A stretch of 64,000 bases of DNA, from assembly GCA_963530515.1 (NCBI GenBank), contig CAUSEC010000003.1:62001-126000 (forward strand), written 5' to 3'. This document shows positions 1 to 8,482 of the stretch, piece by piece. Both the position numbers and the translations under genes were made by a program. Position 1 is the stretch's first letter; every line of letters begins with the position of its first letter. The stretch is from CBFFRJ01 sp963530515. GTDB lineage: Bacteria; Pseudomonadota; Gammaproteobacteria; Enterobacterales; Enterobacteriaceae. The notes under the pieces were generated by a model, which ran no database searches, was not told the DNA's origin, and was given only the letters and a program-made list of their open reading frames with translations.

Positions 1-1
1 G

Positions 2-1960
2 CTGTTTCGTTATTTGGGCTCCAACAGCCCCTTCTGGAGACTGAGTGCAGACAGCAACGCCCTGCACTTTGCACCTGATGAAGATTCTGACATCAGCCAG
101 GTCGTTACACTCAGTGATGATCAAGCTTCATTGCTTCGCCAGATGACGGTGATTACGTCCAGTCTGACGATGCATCTTTCGCTCTTTGGTGACGACGTCC
201 CCGTGCATCTTGTCGGGCGGAAAATCAGTAAATATGAATGGGCGGGCACCGCATCTGCCTGGAATGACACTTCCTCAGTGGCACGCGATCTGGTGCAGGG
301 CCTCTCTTTTGCCGAACAGGTCGTTTCAGAAGCGAACTCCGTTATCGTTATTCTTGACCGCCACGGCAGTATTCAGCGTTTTAACCGCTTGTGTGAAGAA
401 TATACCGGCCTGAAAGAGCATGAGGTTATCGGGCAGAACGTCTTTAAGCTGTTTATGAATGAGCAGGAAGCGGCAGCGTCCCGGCAAAATATTAGTGAGT
501 TTTTCCGCAACGGCGCCTCTTATGAAGTGGAGCGCTGGATTAAAACCCGCAAAGGGCAGCGCCTGTTTTTGTTTCGCAATAAATTCGTGCACAGCGGCAG
601 CGGTAAAAATGAAATTTTCCTCATTTGTTCAGGCACGGATATTACGGAAGAGCGGCGTGCGCAGGAACGTTTACGCGTGCTGGCCAATACCGACACCATT
701 ACCGGTTTACCCAACCGTAACGCGATTCATGAATTAATCACCACCGCCATTGATAACCGGGGTGATACGCAAATAGGCATTGTCTACCTCGACCTGGATA
801 ATTTTAAAAAGGTCAACGATGCCTATGGGCATATGTTTGGCGATCAGCTTTTACAGGCCGTTGCTCTGGCGATTTTAAGCTGTCTGGATGAGGGCCAGGT
901 GCTGGCAAGACTGGGCGGCGATGAATTTATCGTTCTGGCGACCGACTCGTCGCAAAGCGCATTAGAAGCGATGGCGTCGCGGATTATTACGCGCTTACGT
1001 CAGCCGTTCCGTATCGGTCTTATTGAAGTGTATACCGGCTGCTCGCTGGGTATTTCCCTCGCCCCGCAGCATGGTAACGATCGCGAAAGTATTATTCGCA
1101 ACGCCGACACGGCAATGTATATCGCCAAAGAAAACGGGCGCGGTAAGTTTTGCGTCTTTACGCCGGAGATGAATCAGCGCGTCTTTGAATATCTGTGGCT
1201 GGATACCAACCTGCGCAAGGCGCTCGATAAAGACCAACTGGTGATTCACTATCAGCCCAAAGTCACCTGGCGTGGTGAAGTACGCAGCGTTGAAGCACTG
1301 GTGCGCTGGCAGTCGCCGGAGCGCGGTTTGATTCCCCCGCTCGATTTTATCGCCTATGCCGAAGAGTCCGGGCTGATTGTTCCGCTGGGACGCTGGGTCA
1401 TGCTGGATGTGGTGCGCCAGGTCGCGAAGTGGCGTGATAAGGGCATTAACCTGCGTGTGGCGGTTAACGTGTCAGCACGTCAGCTCGCCGACCAGACGAT
1501 TTTCAGTGACCTGAAACAGGCCCTTAGCGACCTTAATTTCGAGTACTGCCCGATTGATGTTGAGCTGACAGAAAGCTGCCTGATTGAGAACGAAGATTTG
1601 GCGCTGTCGGTGATTCAGCAGTTCAGTAAGCTCGGCTCGCAGGTACACCTTGATGACTTTGGCACCGGCTACTCTTCGCTCTCGCAGCTGGCCCGTTTCC
1701 CGATCGATGCCATTAAGCTCGACCAGTCGTTTGTCAAAGATATTCATAAACAATCGGTCTCGCAGTCGCTGGTGCGGGCGATTGTTGCGGTGGCGCAGGC
1801 CCTGAATTTACAGGTGATTGCGGAAGGGGTGGAAAGTGCGAAAGAAGACGCCTTTCTGACCAAGAACGGCGTCAATGAACGGCAAGGTTTTCTGTTTGCT
1901 AAGCCCATGCCCGCCGCCGTCTTCGAGCGATGGTACAAACGCTATCAGTCACGCAAATGA
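2..1960 (+). CDS. pdeR: Cyclic-di-GMP phosphodiesterase / DSF receptor RpfR (PdeR, Gmr, YciR), 5'-truncated by the window edge
   Basis: The frame is open from base 2 and begins LFRYLGSNSPFW, so the start lies upstream of the window and the TTG at 14 is not the real start. Counting from base 2, an N-terminal region of about 95 residues precedes a PAS domain (about 105-220), a GGDEF domain with an intact GGDEF motif (residues 305-309, bases 914-928), and an EAL domain with EAL at residue 431 and the DDFGTGYSSL loop at about 551. In E. coli this is PdeR, which degrades c-di-GMP and controls curli. In Cronobacter and Burkholderia the ortholog RpfR senses cis-2-unsaturated fatty acids through PAS and binds RpfF through its N-terminal domain. 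Both cyclase and phosphodiesterase motifs look intact. The stop is 1 bp from the stop of the convergent rpfF, which supports the RpfR role. Confidence 0.93.
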   Translation: MFRYLGSNSPFWRLSADSNALHFAPDEDSDISQVVTLSDDQASLLRQMTVITSSLTMHLSLFGDDVPVHLVGRKISKYEWAGTASAWNDTSSVARDLVQGLSFAEQVVSEANSVIVILDRHGSIQRFNRLCEEYTGLKEHEVIGQNVFKLFMNEQEAAASRQNISEFFRNGASYEVERWIKTRKGQRLFLFRNKFVHSGSGKNEIFLICSGTDITEERRAQERLRVLANTDTITGLPNRNAIHELITTAIDNRGDTQIGIVYLDLDNFKKVNDAYGHMFGDQLLQAVALAILSCLDEGQVLARLGGDEFIVLATDSSQSALEAMASRIITRLRQPFRIGLIEVYTGCSLGISLAPQHGNDRESIIRNADTAMYIAKENGRGKFCVFTPEMNQRVFEYLWLDTNLRKALDKDQLVIHYQPKVTWRGEVRSVEALVRWQSPERGLIPPLDFIAYAEESGLIVPLGRWVMLDVVRQVAKWRDKGINLRVAVNVSARQLADQTIFSDLKQALSDLNFEYCPIDVELTESCLIENEDLALSVIQQFSKLGSQVHLDDFGTGYSSLSQLARFPIDAIKLDQSFVKDIHKQSVSQSLVRAIVAVAQALNLQVIAEGVESAKEDAFLTKNGVNERQGFLFAKPMPAAVFERWYKRYQSRK

Positions 1961-1961
1961 A

Positions 1962-2831
1962 TCAACTGGCTTTACTCAGACTGGTGGAGGCATGCCGATT
2001 CTGTAACTGGACGAGACGCTCCATATAGGCAATGTCTTTAGGCTCCAGACAGAAGGCGGCGTCCACCCAGTCTTCGGTGATGTCCATTAATTCACTGCGC
2101 GGCAACTGCATCACCCGCTGACGCGCCCGCAGCATGGCCCGTACGCCGTTGAGCCGGGGTTGCAGCGTATCAATAAACGTTCTGACCGCCAGATAGCCCT
2201 GCCCCGGTTCAAACAACTGATCGACCAATCCGTGTTGTTCATACCATTCGGCCGTATGCGACTCCCCTTTATAAATCAGCTCCTCAGCCAGTTTCATTCC
2301 CGACCGACGGGCGACCAGCGAATAACCGCCCATACCCGGGAACAAATTAAAGGCTATTTCAGGAAAGCCAAGACGGGCATCACGTTGCGCCAGCACGAAA
2401 TGGTGCGCCAGTGCCGCTTCAAAACCTCCACCGAGCGCGCTGCCTTCGACCATCGCCAGTGAAATGGCACCGGTATCGAACCCCCGGGAAGCCGCATGCA
2501 CACAATCCACGCAAGCGCGTGCATAGGCGCGCAGCGCTTCCCGCCGGCCGTTCTGGATACACTCGACAAAGAAACGCAGATCGCCGCCTGTGTTGTACAT
2601 CCCGGGGACCAGTGAGCCCGTGACCCAGAAATCAACGGCGAATCCAGCCTGACGCACAAGCCAGGACGCATTCATGATCTCTTCAATTAACACGTGGTTA
2701 AAACAGGGTCGGGGCTGCGCTCGCAACATCATCCATACCGTGCGGCGCTCTTCTTCGTAATAGCAGGAGAGTTGCGTAAAACGTTCAGTATCGGTAAAAA
2801 GTTTACACGTAGCCTGGTTGATAACTGTCAT
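1962..2831 (-). CDS. rpfF: DSF/BDSF synthase RpfF (crotonase-fold cis-2-enoyl signal synthase)
   Basis: The 289-residue protein matches the length of Xanthomonas RpfF and has a crotonase fold. Known RpfF enzymes dehydrate 3-hydroxyacyl-ACP and then cleave the thioester, releasing a diffusible cis-2 fatty acid signal. The two catalytic glutamates of RpfF (Glu141 and Glu161 in Xanthomonas) have clear counterparts at Glu138 (GGGFEAALA) and Glu158 (GFPEIAFNLFPG). Both are present, which separates it from ordinary enoyl-CoA hydratases and isomerases. The start ATG has a GGAGG 9 bases upstream. The gene converges on rpfR with a 1-bp gap and diverges from yciZ. E. coli K-12 lacks this gene at the locus. 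The exact signal (BDSF or another chain) cannot be read from sequence. Confidence 0.9.
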   Translation of the reverse strand: MTVINQATCKLFTDTERFTQLSCYYEEERRTVWMMLRAQPRPCFNHVLIEEIMNASWLVRQAGFAVDFWVTGSLVPGMYNTGGDLRFFVECIQNGRREALRAYARACVDCVHAASRGFDTGAISLAMVEGSALGGGFEAALAHHFVLAQRDARLGFPEIAFNLFPGMGGYSLVARRSGMKLAEELIYKGESHTAEWYEQHGLVDQLFEPGQGYLAVRTFIDTLQPRLNGVRAMLRARQRVMQLPRSELMDITEDWVDAAFCLEPKDIAYMERLVQLQNRHASTSLSKAS

Positions 2832-3025
2832 AGACTTGATCCTCCGGAAATAAAAGCGCGTAGTGCGCAGAGCAAGACTAATCCAGCCATCAACCGGGCA
2901 GTATGTAAGTTAATGAATATATAATTGCTGCTTAGAATATTTTGAGATTTCGTTTTTCCGCTTCTCTTTTTACACTGTTTTCTGCATCATTCATTTTGTT
3001 AATTTTCAAACATAAAGGTGAAGAT
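2832..3025. promoter_or_regulatory. Divergent rpfF / yciZ intergenic region
   Basis: These 194 bases separate the divergent rpfF and yciZ starts and must hold both promoters. The yciZ side is A/T-rich. I could not pick out a confident -35/-10 pair or operator. Confidence 0.4.
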
Positions 3026-3208
3026 ATGGCCGACATTGACGTAAAGCAGCTGACCGGGCGGATTGATACCGTGCTGGATATTCTGGTTGCCGGTGATTAC
3101 CAATCCGCCATTCGTAACCTCGAGATCCTCAAAGCGGAATTACAGCAATTTGAAAGCGCCGGGCAGGATAGCGCTAGCGGGTCGCCTAAAACCCCCTGGG
3201 AAGTGTAA
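3026..3208 (+). CDS. yciZ: Small conserved protein YciZ
   Basis: This 60-residue protein closely resembles E. coli YciZ, sharing the VKQLT-RIDTVLDILVAGDY-SAI-NLEILKAEL core and the PWE(V/I) C-terminus. The ATG at 3026 is chosen over an in-frame upstream start at 2942, because the extra 28 residues are hydrophobic, resemble nothing in the family, and the ATG follows an AAGGTGAAG ribosome-binding site. It is probably a short helical cytoplasmic protein. Its function is not known. It lies between rpfF/rpfR and yciT, as in E. coli, where it sits beside gmr. Confidence 0.85.
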   Translation: MADIDVKQLTGRIDTVLDILVAGDYQSAIRNLEILKAELQQFESAGQDSASGSPKTPWEV

Positions 3209-3297
3209 TTATTCTTCTGTCTTTATCGCGTGAGCGGAGATGTTCACCATAATGACTGACCTCAATCCTGATTCTAATAACACGAAAAGTAGTGCCT

Positions 3298-4056
3298 ATG
3301 AATTCCCGACAACAACGTATTCTGCAGACGGTCATTGATAAAGGACGAATGAGTGTTTCCGATCTGGCCAAAATGACCGGCGTGTCCGAAGTCACTATTC
3401 GCCAGGATCTGAACACACTCGAAAAAGAGAGCTACCTGCGACGTACGCATGGCTATGCCGTCCCGCTGGACAGCGATGACGTTGAAACGCGCATGATGAA
3501 TAACTACACCGTTAAGCGCGAGCTGGCCGATTTTGCCGCATCGCTCGTCAGCGAAGGTGAAACGGTGTTTATTGAGAACGGTAGCTGCAACGCCCTGCTT
3601 GCCCGCCGCCTGGGTGAGCAGCGTGATATCACGATTATTACCGTCAGCAGCTATATCGCCCATCTGCTGAAAGACGCACTGTGCGATGTGATCCTTCTGG
3701 GTGGGATCTATCAGAAGAAGAGCGAGAGCATGGTCGGCCCGTTGACGCGCCAGTTCGTCCAGCAGGTGCACTTCAGCAAAGCCTTCATTGGTATTGATGG
3801 CTGGCAGCCAGAGACTGGGTTTACCGGGCGCGACATGATGCGGACGGATGTGGTCAATGCGGTGCTCGAAAAGGGCTGTGAAGCCATTGTGCTGACCGAT
3901 AGTTCAAAATTTGGCGCGGTGCATCCGTACACATTAGGTACCGGCAACCCGTTCAATCGGGTCATCACCGATGCCCGACTCCCCGCCGACGCGCATACAC
4001 AATTGCAACAAGCAGGCCTGGTGGTCAATATCGTTGAGAGCGCTGTTTCTGCCTAA
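3298..4056 (+). CDS. yciT: DeoR-family transcriptional regulator YciT
   Basis: An N-terminal DeoR-type helix-turn-helix (about residues 3-55, with MSVSDLAKMTGVSEVTIRQDL) is followed by a DeoR C-terminal sugar-phosphate sensor domain containing the FIENGS and FIGIDGW motifs. Length is 252 residues against 249 in E. coli. The ATG at 3298 (MNSRQQRIL) matches the family start, and the GTG at 3292 two codons earlier is rejected. DeoR regulators usually bind phosphorylated sugars; in E. coli YciT has been linked to osmotic stress genes. The neighbour osmB is itself osmotically induced. The natural ligand is unknown. Confidence 0.9.
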   Translation: MNSRQQRILQTVIDKGRMSVSDLAKMTGVSEVTIRQDLNTLEKESYLRRTHGYAVPLDSDDVETRMMNNYTVKRELADFAASLVSEGETVFIENGSCNALLARRLGEQRDITIITVSSYIAHLLKDALCDVILLGGIYQKKSESMVGPLTRQFVQQVHFSKAFIGIDGWQPETGFTGRDMMRTDVVNAVLEKGCEAIVLTDSSKFGAVHPYTLGTGNPFNRVITDARLPADAHTQLQQAGLVVNIVESAVSA

Positions 4057-4065
4057 GTAACAAAG

Positions 4066-4081
4066 CCCGCGCAGGCGGGCT
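4066..4081 (+). terminator. GC-rich hairpin after yciT
   Basis: GCCCGC and GCGGGC pair around a GCAG loop 9 bases after the yciT stop. The following bases are TATCCCCTTC rather than a clean T run, so termination may be partial. Confidence 0.45.
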
Positions 4082-4263
4082 ATCCCCTTCATATCTGAGA
4101 TTATTCCGACCTTTTAATTAAGACTTTTTACCCTGCCGCCTCGCGGGTTCAAACGTAAAATTATTTGTAGCGATATAACAGGAAGTGACTATCACTCGCG
4201 TGATTTTAGTAACACCTGCGCAACAAAGGTTTTGCGGAAAGTCTTTCAGGCACCCCACAGGGG

Positions 4264-4270
4264 CTATACT
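4264..4270 (+). promoter_or_regulatory. osmB promoter with a sigma-S style -10
   Basis: CTATACT matches the RpoS -10 consensus, with its characteristic upstream C, 43 bases before the osmB ATG. E. coli osmB is known to be RpoS- and osmolarity-dependent, so this is the expected stationary-phase promoter. Confidence 0.7.
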
Positions 4271-4313
4271 TAAAGAGAACACTTTTCCGTGAATCACTCA
4301 TTCAGGAGAAAGT

Positions 4314-4535
4314 ATGATGATGTTATCAAGTAAAAAAGTCGCTGCTGCTATGCTGGCAATCACTCTCGCCATGTCCCTTAGCGCATGCGGACACTGGTCA
4401 AAACGCGATCGTAATACCGCAATTGGTGCGGGTGCTGGTGCACTGGGTGGCGCAGTCTTAACAGACGGCAGCACACTGGGTACGCTGGGCGGTGCAGCTG
4501 TTGGTGGGATTATTGGTCACCAGGTTGGTAAGTAA
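4314..4535 (+). CDS. osmB: Osmotically inducible lipoprotein OsmB
   Basis: The 73-residue protein has a basic N-terminus, a hydrophobic signal segment and a lipobox (LSAC) placing the lipidated cysteine at residue 25. The mature part is a Gly/Ala-rich glycine-zipper-like segment (GAGAGALGGAVL, GGAAVGGIIG) typical of OsmB. It is expected in the outer membrane. AGGAG lies 5 bases before the first ATG, and two further in-frame ATGs follow closely, so the exact start may be 4314 or 4317. A sigma-S type promoter lies upstream and a hairpin terminator downstream. Confidence 0.93.
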   Translation: MMMLSSKKVAAAMLAITLAMSLSACGHWSKRDRNTAIGAGAGALGGAVLTDGSTLGTLGGAAVGGIIGHQVGK

Positions 4536-4598
4536 TTAGTTTTATACGGCATCTACACTTTTATAACGACATTTTCTTACAGGTCTGAGCATTGAGTG

Positions 4599-4633
4599 AA
4601 AAAGGGTAACGCGTAAACCGTCACCCTTTTTTT
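4599..4633. terminator. Bidirectional terminator between osmB and yciH
   Basis: AAAAAGGGT and ACCCTTTTTTT form an A-rich to T-rich stem around a short loop. It serves osmB on the plus strand and probably yciH on the minus strand. Confidence 0.75.
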
Positions 4634-4660
4634 ATGGCTTTCATTCAGCGACTTTCGCGC

Positions 4661-4987
4661 TTAGCCGCCCGCCAGTTTGACCTTCATCCCTTTGGCTTCC
4701 AGCAGCGTTTTGATCAGATCGCGCTTATCGCCCTGAATCTCAATGACGCCGTCTTTTACCGCACCGCCGCAACCACATTTCTTCTTAAGTTCTGCGGCCA
4801 GCGCATTGAGCGTCGCATCATCGGCGTCAATGCCGGTGACCAGACAAACGCCTTTCCCTTTGCGGCCGCTGGTCTGGCGCTGAATGCGCACCACGCCGTC
4901 CCCTTTCGGACGCTCGATCGGTTTTTTTTCTTCCTCAATACGGCCCGAGGCGGTGGAATACACCAGCCGGCTGTTGTTGTCGCTCAT
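4661..4987 (-). CDS. yciH: SUI1/eIF1-family translation factor YciH
   Basis: The 108-residue protein has the E. coli YciH length. A basic SUI1 domain occupies roughly residues 30-108 and includes RQTSGRKGKGV and the CGCGG turn. SUI1 proteins are eIF1 homologs, and E. coli YciH can discriminate initiation complexes in vitro; its physiological role is not settled. The start overlaps the pyrF stop by one base (TAATG), so the two genes are translationally coupled in one operon. Confidence 0.93.
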   Translation of the reverse strand: MSDNNSRLVYSTASGRIEEEKKPIERPKGDGVVRIQRQTSGRKGKGVCLVTGIDADDATLNALAAELKKKCGCGGAVKDGVIEIQGDKRDLIKTLLEAKGMKVKLAGG

Positions 4988-5724
4988 TATGCACTCCGTA
5001 CCAGTGAGGCGTTAATGTCACGCAGGGTCTGGGCCGGATCGGCCGACTGCGTAACCGGGCGCCCGATGACCATGTAGTCAACGCCTGCCGCCAGCGCTTG
5101 CTCTGGGGTCATAATTCGACGCTGATCGCCTGCCGCGCTGCCTGCGGGGCGAATACCTGGCGTAACCAGCCTGAACGACTGCCCAAAGGCCTCTTTAAAA
5201 CGCACCGCTTCCTGTGCGGAGCAGACAACGCCGTCAAGACCACATTGCTGCGTCAACGCCGCCAGGCGCTCAGCATGTTCAGCCGGACTTGCCGTGATAC
5301 CTAAGCCAGCAAGGTCGCTGGCCTCCATGCTGGTCAAAACAGTGACCGCTATCAGCAATGGCGCGTCTTTACCAAACGGCAGCAGCGCCTCTTTAGCAGC
5401 CGTCATCATGCGTGCACCGCCGGAGGCATGCACATTTACCATCCACACGCCAAGGTCGGCGGCCGCTTTTACCGCGTGTGCAGCGGTGTTAGGGATATCA
5501 TGGAATTTAAGGTCGAGAAACACATCAAAACCGCGCTGCTGCAGGTCACGCACCAGATCGGGACCAAAAAGCGTAAACATCTCTTTGCCGACTTTCAGGC
5601 GACAGTCGCGGGGATCGATACGGTCAACAAAAGCGAGGGCGTTGTCGCGATTATCGTAATCAAGGGCAACAACAACCGGAGAGGTCGTTTTAGCGCGGGA
5701 AACAGATGGAGCTGTAGTCGTCAT
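4987..5724 (-). CDS. pyrF: Orotidine-5'-phosphate decarboxylase
   Basis: This enzyme converts OMP to UMP, the last step of de novo pyrimidine synthesis in the cytoplasm. The 245-residue TIM barrel has the catalytic charge network in place: Asp22, Lys44, Asp71 and Lys73 within DLKFHDIPNT. The phosphate-binding IGRPVT motif is near the C-terminus. Length is identical to E. coli PyrF. It is the first gene of a pyrF-yciH operon. The 184-base gap to lapB contains a ter site. Confidence 0.98.
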   Translation of the reverse strand: MTTTAPSVSRAKTTSPVVVALDYDNRDNALAFVDRIDPRDCRLKVGKEMFTLFGPDLVRDLQQRGFDVFLDLKFHDIPNTAAHAVKAAADLGVWMVNVHASGGARMMTAAKEALLPFGKDAPLLIAVTVLTSMEASDLAGLGITASPAEHAERLAALTQQCGLDGVVCSAQEAVRFKEAFGQSFRLVTPGIRPAGSAAGDQRRIMTPEQALAAGVDYMVIGRPVTQSADPAQTLRDINASLVRSA

Positions 5725-5873
5725 GGTGAGACCTTCTGAGATAAGGGCACCCGCTCAGGCGCAATGAATAAACGGCGAGCATTCTACCTGCGAGGAGGCC
5801 GAATTGACAGATTCCATTACGCCCTGCCCATCAATGCGCGCACGGTGGTGGGCGAATAATGCAGAAACCTATA

Positions 5874-5889
5874 AGTATGTTGTAACTAA
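5874..5889 (+). promoter_or_regulatory. terA: Replication terminus (ter) site, Tus-binding, between pyrF and lapB
   Basis: The core AGTATGTTGTAACTAA matches the enterobacterial Ter consensus and is identical to the core upstream of tus at 62250. In E. coli TerA lies in this same pyrF-yciM gap. Read on the plus strand, the Tus-bound site should block forks moving left to right in this window, because the C6-proximal end is on the left. Confidence 0.88.
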
Positions 5890-5908
5890 TGCAGGCGTTT
5901 TTAAAAGA

Positions 5909-7078
5909 TTACTGACCGTCTAAGCCACGGATGGGCTTCACGGTTGACCACGCGCGACATGAAGGGCAATGCCAGTACATGGTATAAGCGGTAAAGCCGC
6001 ATTTGTGGCAGCGGTAGCGCGGCTTGCTGCGGATCTGCTCGCCGACCATCTCGCGCAGCACCATCAGGCTCTCTTTCGCGCGCCCTTCTTCCGCTTCATT
6101 GAGGTGATAGTCCATTAATTTATGGAAGACGCGCATGGTCGGGTGGCGCTGGAGCTGGCGGGTCACATATCCCTGAGCGGAGTCCTGACCTTCACGGTGC
6201 TCCATGATTTCAGCCAGCATCAGGTCGGCGGTTGCCCCGGCATTTTCTTCAACACAACGCTGAAGGAACGCTGCCCACTCATCATTTTTACCCAGATGCT
6301 GATAACACACCTGCAGCATTTCGAGGGTTTCGCTGACCAATTCTTTATCCTGGTCAATTACCCGCAGCAAAGACTCTACCGCTTTAGCGTATTCGCCTTT
6401 CGCCATGTGCACGCGCCCCATCATAATGGATACGCGGGGGCTTTCCCGGTCTGCAGCTGCGCCTTTCTTCAGCAATGCCATGGCACGATCAAGCTCATCG
6501 TTACCCATCTGCTGCAACGCCAGCTCACAGTAAAAGTGCGCAATTTCACCACGCTGTTTGTCTTTGCCAAGTTTGACGAGCTTTTCAGCGACATCGATGG
6601 CCTTTTGCCATTCACTGGTGGCCTGATAAATTTGTAACAGCTGCTGTAAAGCGCCGATGCGAAAATCCGTTTCGTCCACCAGCTGATTGAACATGTCTTC
6701 CGCACGGTCATACATGCCAGCCGCCATGTAGTCCCTGCCCAGTTGCTGCACGGCAAGAAGGCGCTGGTCGTAAGAGAGGGAAGCACTTTCCATCAAGGTT
6801 TGGTGGATGCGAATGGCCCTGTCGACTTCGCCACGGGAGCGGAACAGGTTTCCCAGAGTCAGGTGGGCTTCAACGGTGCCGGTATCCTCTTTAAGCATGT
6901 CGAGGAACAGGTCAACCGCCTTGTCCTGCTGGTTACTCAGCAGCAGGTTTACACCGGCCACGTAATCACGTGACAGCCGGTTAGCCTCATCCTGCTTCGT
7001 TTGTTGAGCATTTCTGCGTCCCATGTACCAGCCATATGCCGCGGCAACCGGTAGCAGCAGAAACAACAACTCCAACAT
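5909..7078 (-). CDS. lapB: LPS assembly protein LapB (YciM)
   Basis: The 389-residue protein has E. coli LapB length. An N-terminal membrane anchor (about residues 1-20) is followed by a long run of TPR helices and a C-terminal rubredoxin-type metal site with Cys357, Cys360, Cys371 and Cys374. In E. coli LapB acts with FtsH to degrade LpxC and is held in check by PbgA/YejM, so it sets LPS levels. It lies 6 bp downstream of lapA in the same operon. The ter site is 20 bases beyond its stop. Confidence 0.97.
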   Translation of the reverse strand: MLELLFLLLPVAAAYGWYMGRRNAQQTKQDEANRLSRDYVAGVNLLLSNQQDKAVDLFLDMLKEDTGTVEAHLTLGNLFRSRGEVDRAIRIHQTLMESASLSYDQRLLAVQQLGRDYMAAGMYDRAEDMFNQLVDETDFRIGALQQLLQIYQATSEWQKAIDVAEKLVKLGKDKQRGEIAHFYCELALQQMGNDELDRAMALLKKGAAADRESPRVSIMMGRVHMAKGEYAKAVESLLRVIDQDKELVSETLEMLQVCYQHLGKNDEWAAFLQRCVEENAGATADLMLAEIMEHREGQDSAQGYVTRQLQRHPTMRVFHKLMDYHLNEAEEGRAKESLMVLREMVGEQIRSKPRYRCHKCGFTAYTMYWHCPSCRAWSTVKPIRGLDGQ

Positions 7079-7084
7079 AGACGG

Positions 7085-7393
7085 TTATTCCTTCACCACG
7101 GAGGTACCGGAATGTGCCGGAACGGTCGCTTCCGGGGCAAGTTTTTGCTCCAGACGTTTAATTTTACGTTCAGCACGCGCCAGGGATACACGTACCCGCA
7201 GCCAGAACAATCCACAAATCAGCCAGCCGATAGCAAAACCCGCAGCAAAAAGCACGGCCAACAACGTAGAGATCCGATATTCACCCTGAGCGAGCAGATA
7301 ATTGAAGGTCACCAGCTGATCGTTTTGAGCACCCAGCGTGACGGAAACAACAAAAATCGCCAGGACCAGTAAGAAAATGAGCAGATATTTCAC
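7085..7393 (-). CDS. lapA: LPS assembly protein LapA (YciS)
   Basis: This 102-residue inner-membrane protein has two transmembrane segments (about residues 2-20 and 42-66, the second containing GFAIGWLICGLFWL), then a basic coiled tail. The GTG at 7393 is chosen because it gives the E. coli start (V/M-KYLLIFLLVLAIF) and sits just after GGGAAG; the longer frame to 7447 adds 18 unmatched residues. It is first in the lapA-lapB operon. In E. coli the pair is heat-shock regulated and works in LPS control. Confidence 0.92.
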   Translation of the reverse strand: MKYLLIFLLVLAIFVVSVTLGAQNDQLVTFNYLLAQGEYRISTLLAVLFAAGFAIGWLICGLFWLRVRVSLARAERKIKRLEQKLAPEATVPAHSGTSVVKE

Positions 7394-7534
7394 ATTACTT
7401 CCCGTTATGTGGTTGTGAGCGAGTAAATTATATTCAACCGACTGCATCCAGCCTTCTAAATTACCATTTTAGCGCCTGGTGCGAAACGGAAAAGCGTGAT
7501 GCCACATAGCGATTTAGGGGCATTTTGGCAGATT

Positions 7535-8299
7535 TCAACTCTCCTGCTCCCTTTGGGCTATTTCTTGCTTCTCTTCCACAGGCGGCGTTAAAGGTCCGCA
7601 TAGCTTTTCAGCAAGCCAGGTCGCAATCATCACCAGCACCGCGGAGATTAACGTGGCCACCACAAGATCCTGCGGCCAGTGCATGCCCAAAACCAGACGA
7701 CTGCCCATCACACCTGTCGCCCAGAGCAGTAATAGCGCGATTGTCCATGTCCGCCGACGCGGCCACAGCAGCCCAACACCTAACAACGCCCAACTGGCGG
7801 CAAACATCGTATGGCCAGAAGGAAAAGCGAAACCGGTCTCTTTTTGCCAGTGTTGACGCAGAAAATCCGGAATATTCTGCTGATCGGCCAGCTGTTCTTT
7901 TACCAGATGGCTGCGATCTTTGCGTTTGAGGCTATAGAAGTCCTCGGCTTTGACATCATGGGCCTTTTCGAGCCAGACAACAAAGGGACGAGGTTCCTGC
8001 ACGCGGTCCTTCACCCAGGATTTCACCCCCTGCCCGGCCAGAATCGCACAGGCGAGGATCACAAACAGCATCAGCGCCGCTTTGAGTCGAAAACGCAGGC
8101 ACCACAGAAACCATCCACACAACGCAACATGGGTAATAATGCCCCAGGGCTGGGTCACTGTTTCGGTTATCCAGTACGCCATGCGCAGAAATACGCTGTT
8201 CGCCCCCGGTTGCCAGCCCCAGCCAGAAATCCAGACCAGTACCGGCATGACCATCAATATTCCCGCACCTGCCATGGTACGCTTCGCAATAGCCCGCAT
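7535..8299 (-). CDS. pgpB: Phosphatidylglycerophosphatase B / undecaprenyl pyrophosphate phosphatase
   Basis: This is a PAP2-family membrane phosphatase of 254 residues, as in E. coli. The three family motifs are visible: KDRVQEPRP, then PSGHTM, then SRLVLGMHWPQD with the catalytic histidine. About six membrane helices are predicted, with the active site on the periplasmic face. It dephosphorylates PGP, undecaprenyl-PP and other lipid phosphates. The start MRAIAKRT matches E. coli and follows AAAGGAG; the longer frame to 8365 adds 22 residues not found in the family. The start position could be one base off. It diverges from ribA. Confidence 0.94.
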   Translation of the reverse strand: MRAIAKRTMAGAGILMVMPVLVWISGWGWQPGANSVFLRMAYWITETVTQPWGIITHVALCGWFLWCLRFRLKAALMLFVILACAILAGQGVKSWVKDRVQEPRPFVVWLEKAHDVKAEDFYSLKRKDRSHLVKEQLADQQNIPDFLRQHWQKETGFAFPSGHTMFAASWALLGVGLLWPRRRTWTIALLLLWATGVMGSRLVLGMHWPQDLVVATLISAVLVMIATWLAEKLCGPLTPPVEEKQEIAQREQES

Positions 8300-8482
8300 G
8301 CATTCTCCTTTCGTTCGAGCCACAATCATAACCGAAAAATAACATTTCCGGGGAAACTGCCGCATTTGTGCGTTTAATCAGCGATGTGTCTGCAGGTGGT
8401 TAGTGATGTAAAGCGCATTGTGGCAAAATAGGCGGATACATAAGGCTGCCCGATAGCAGCCAATATAATCCTGGAGAATCAC

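Noticed and set aside
3316..3771. Antisense frames within yciT (3274-3771, 3711-4028)
   Set aside because: Full overlap with the clear DeoR-family gene and no recognisable domains.
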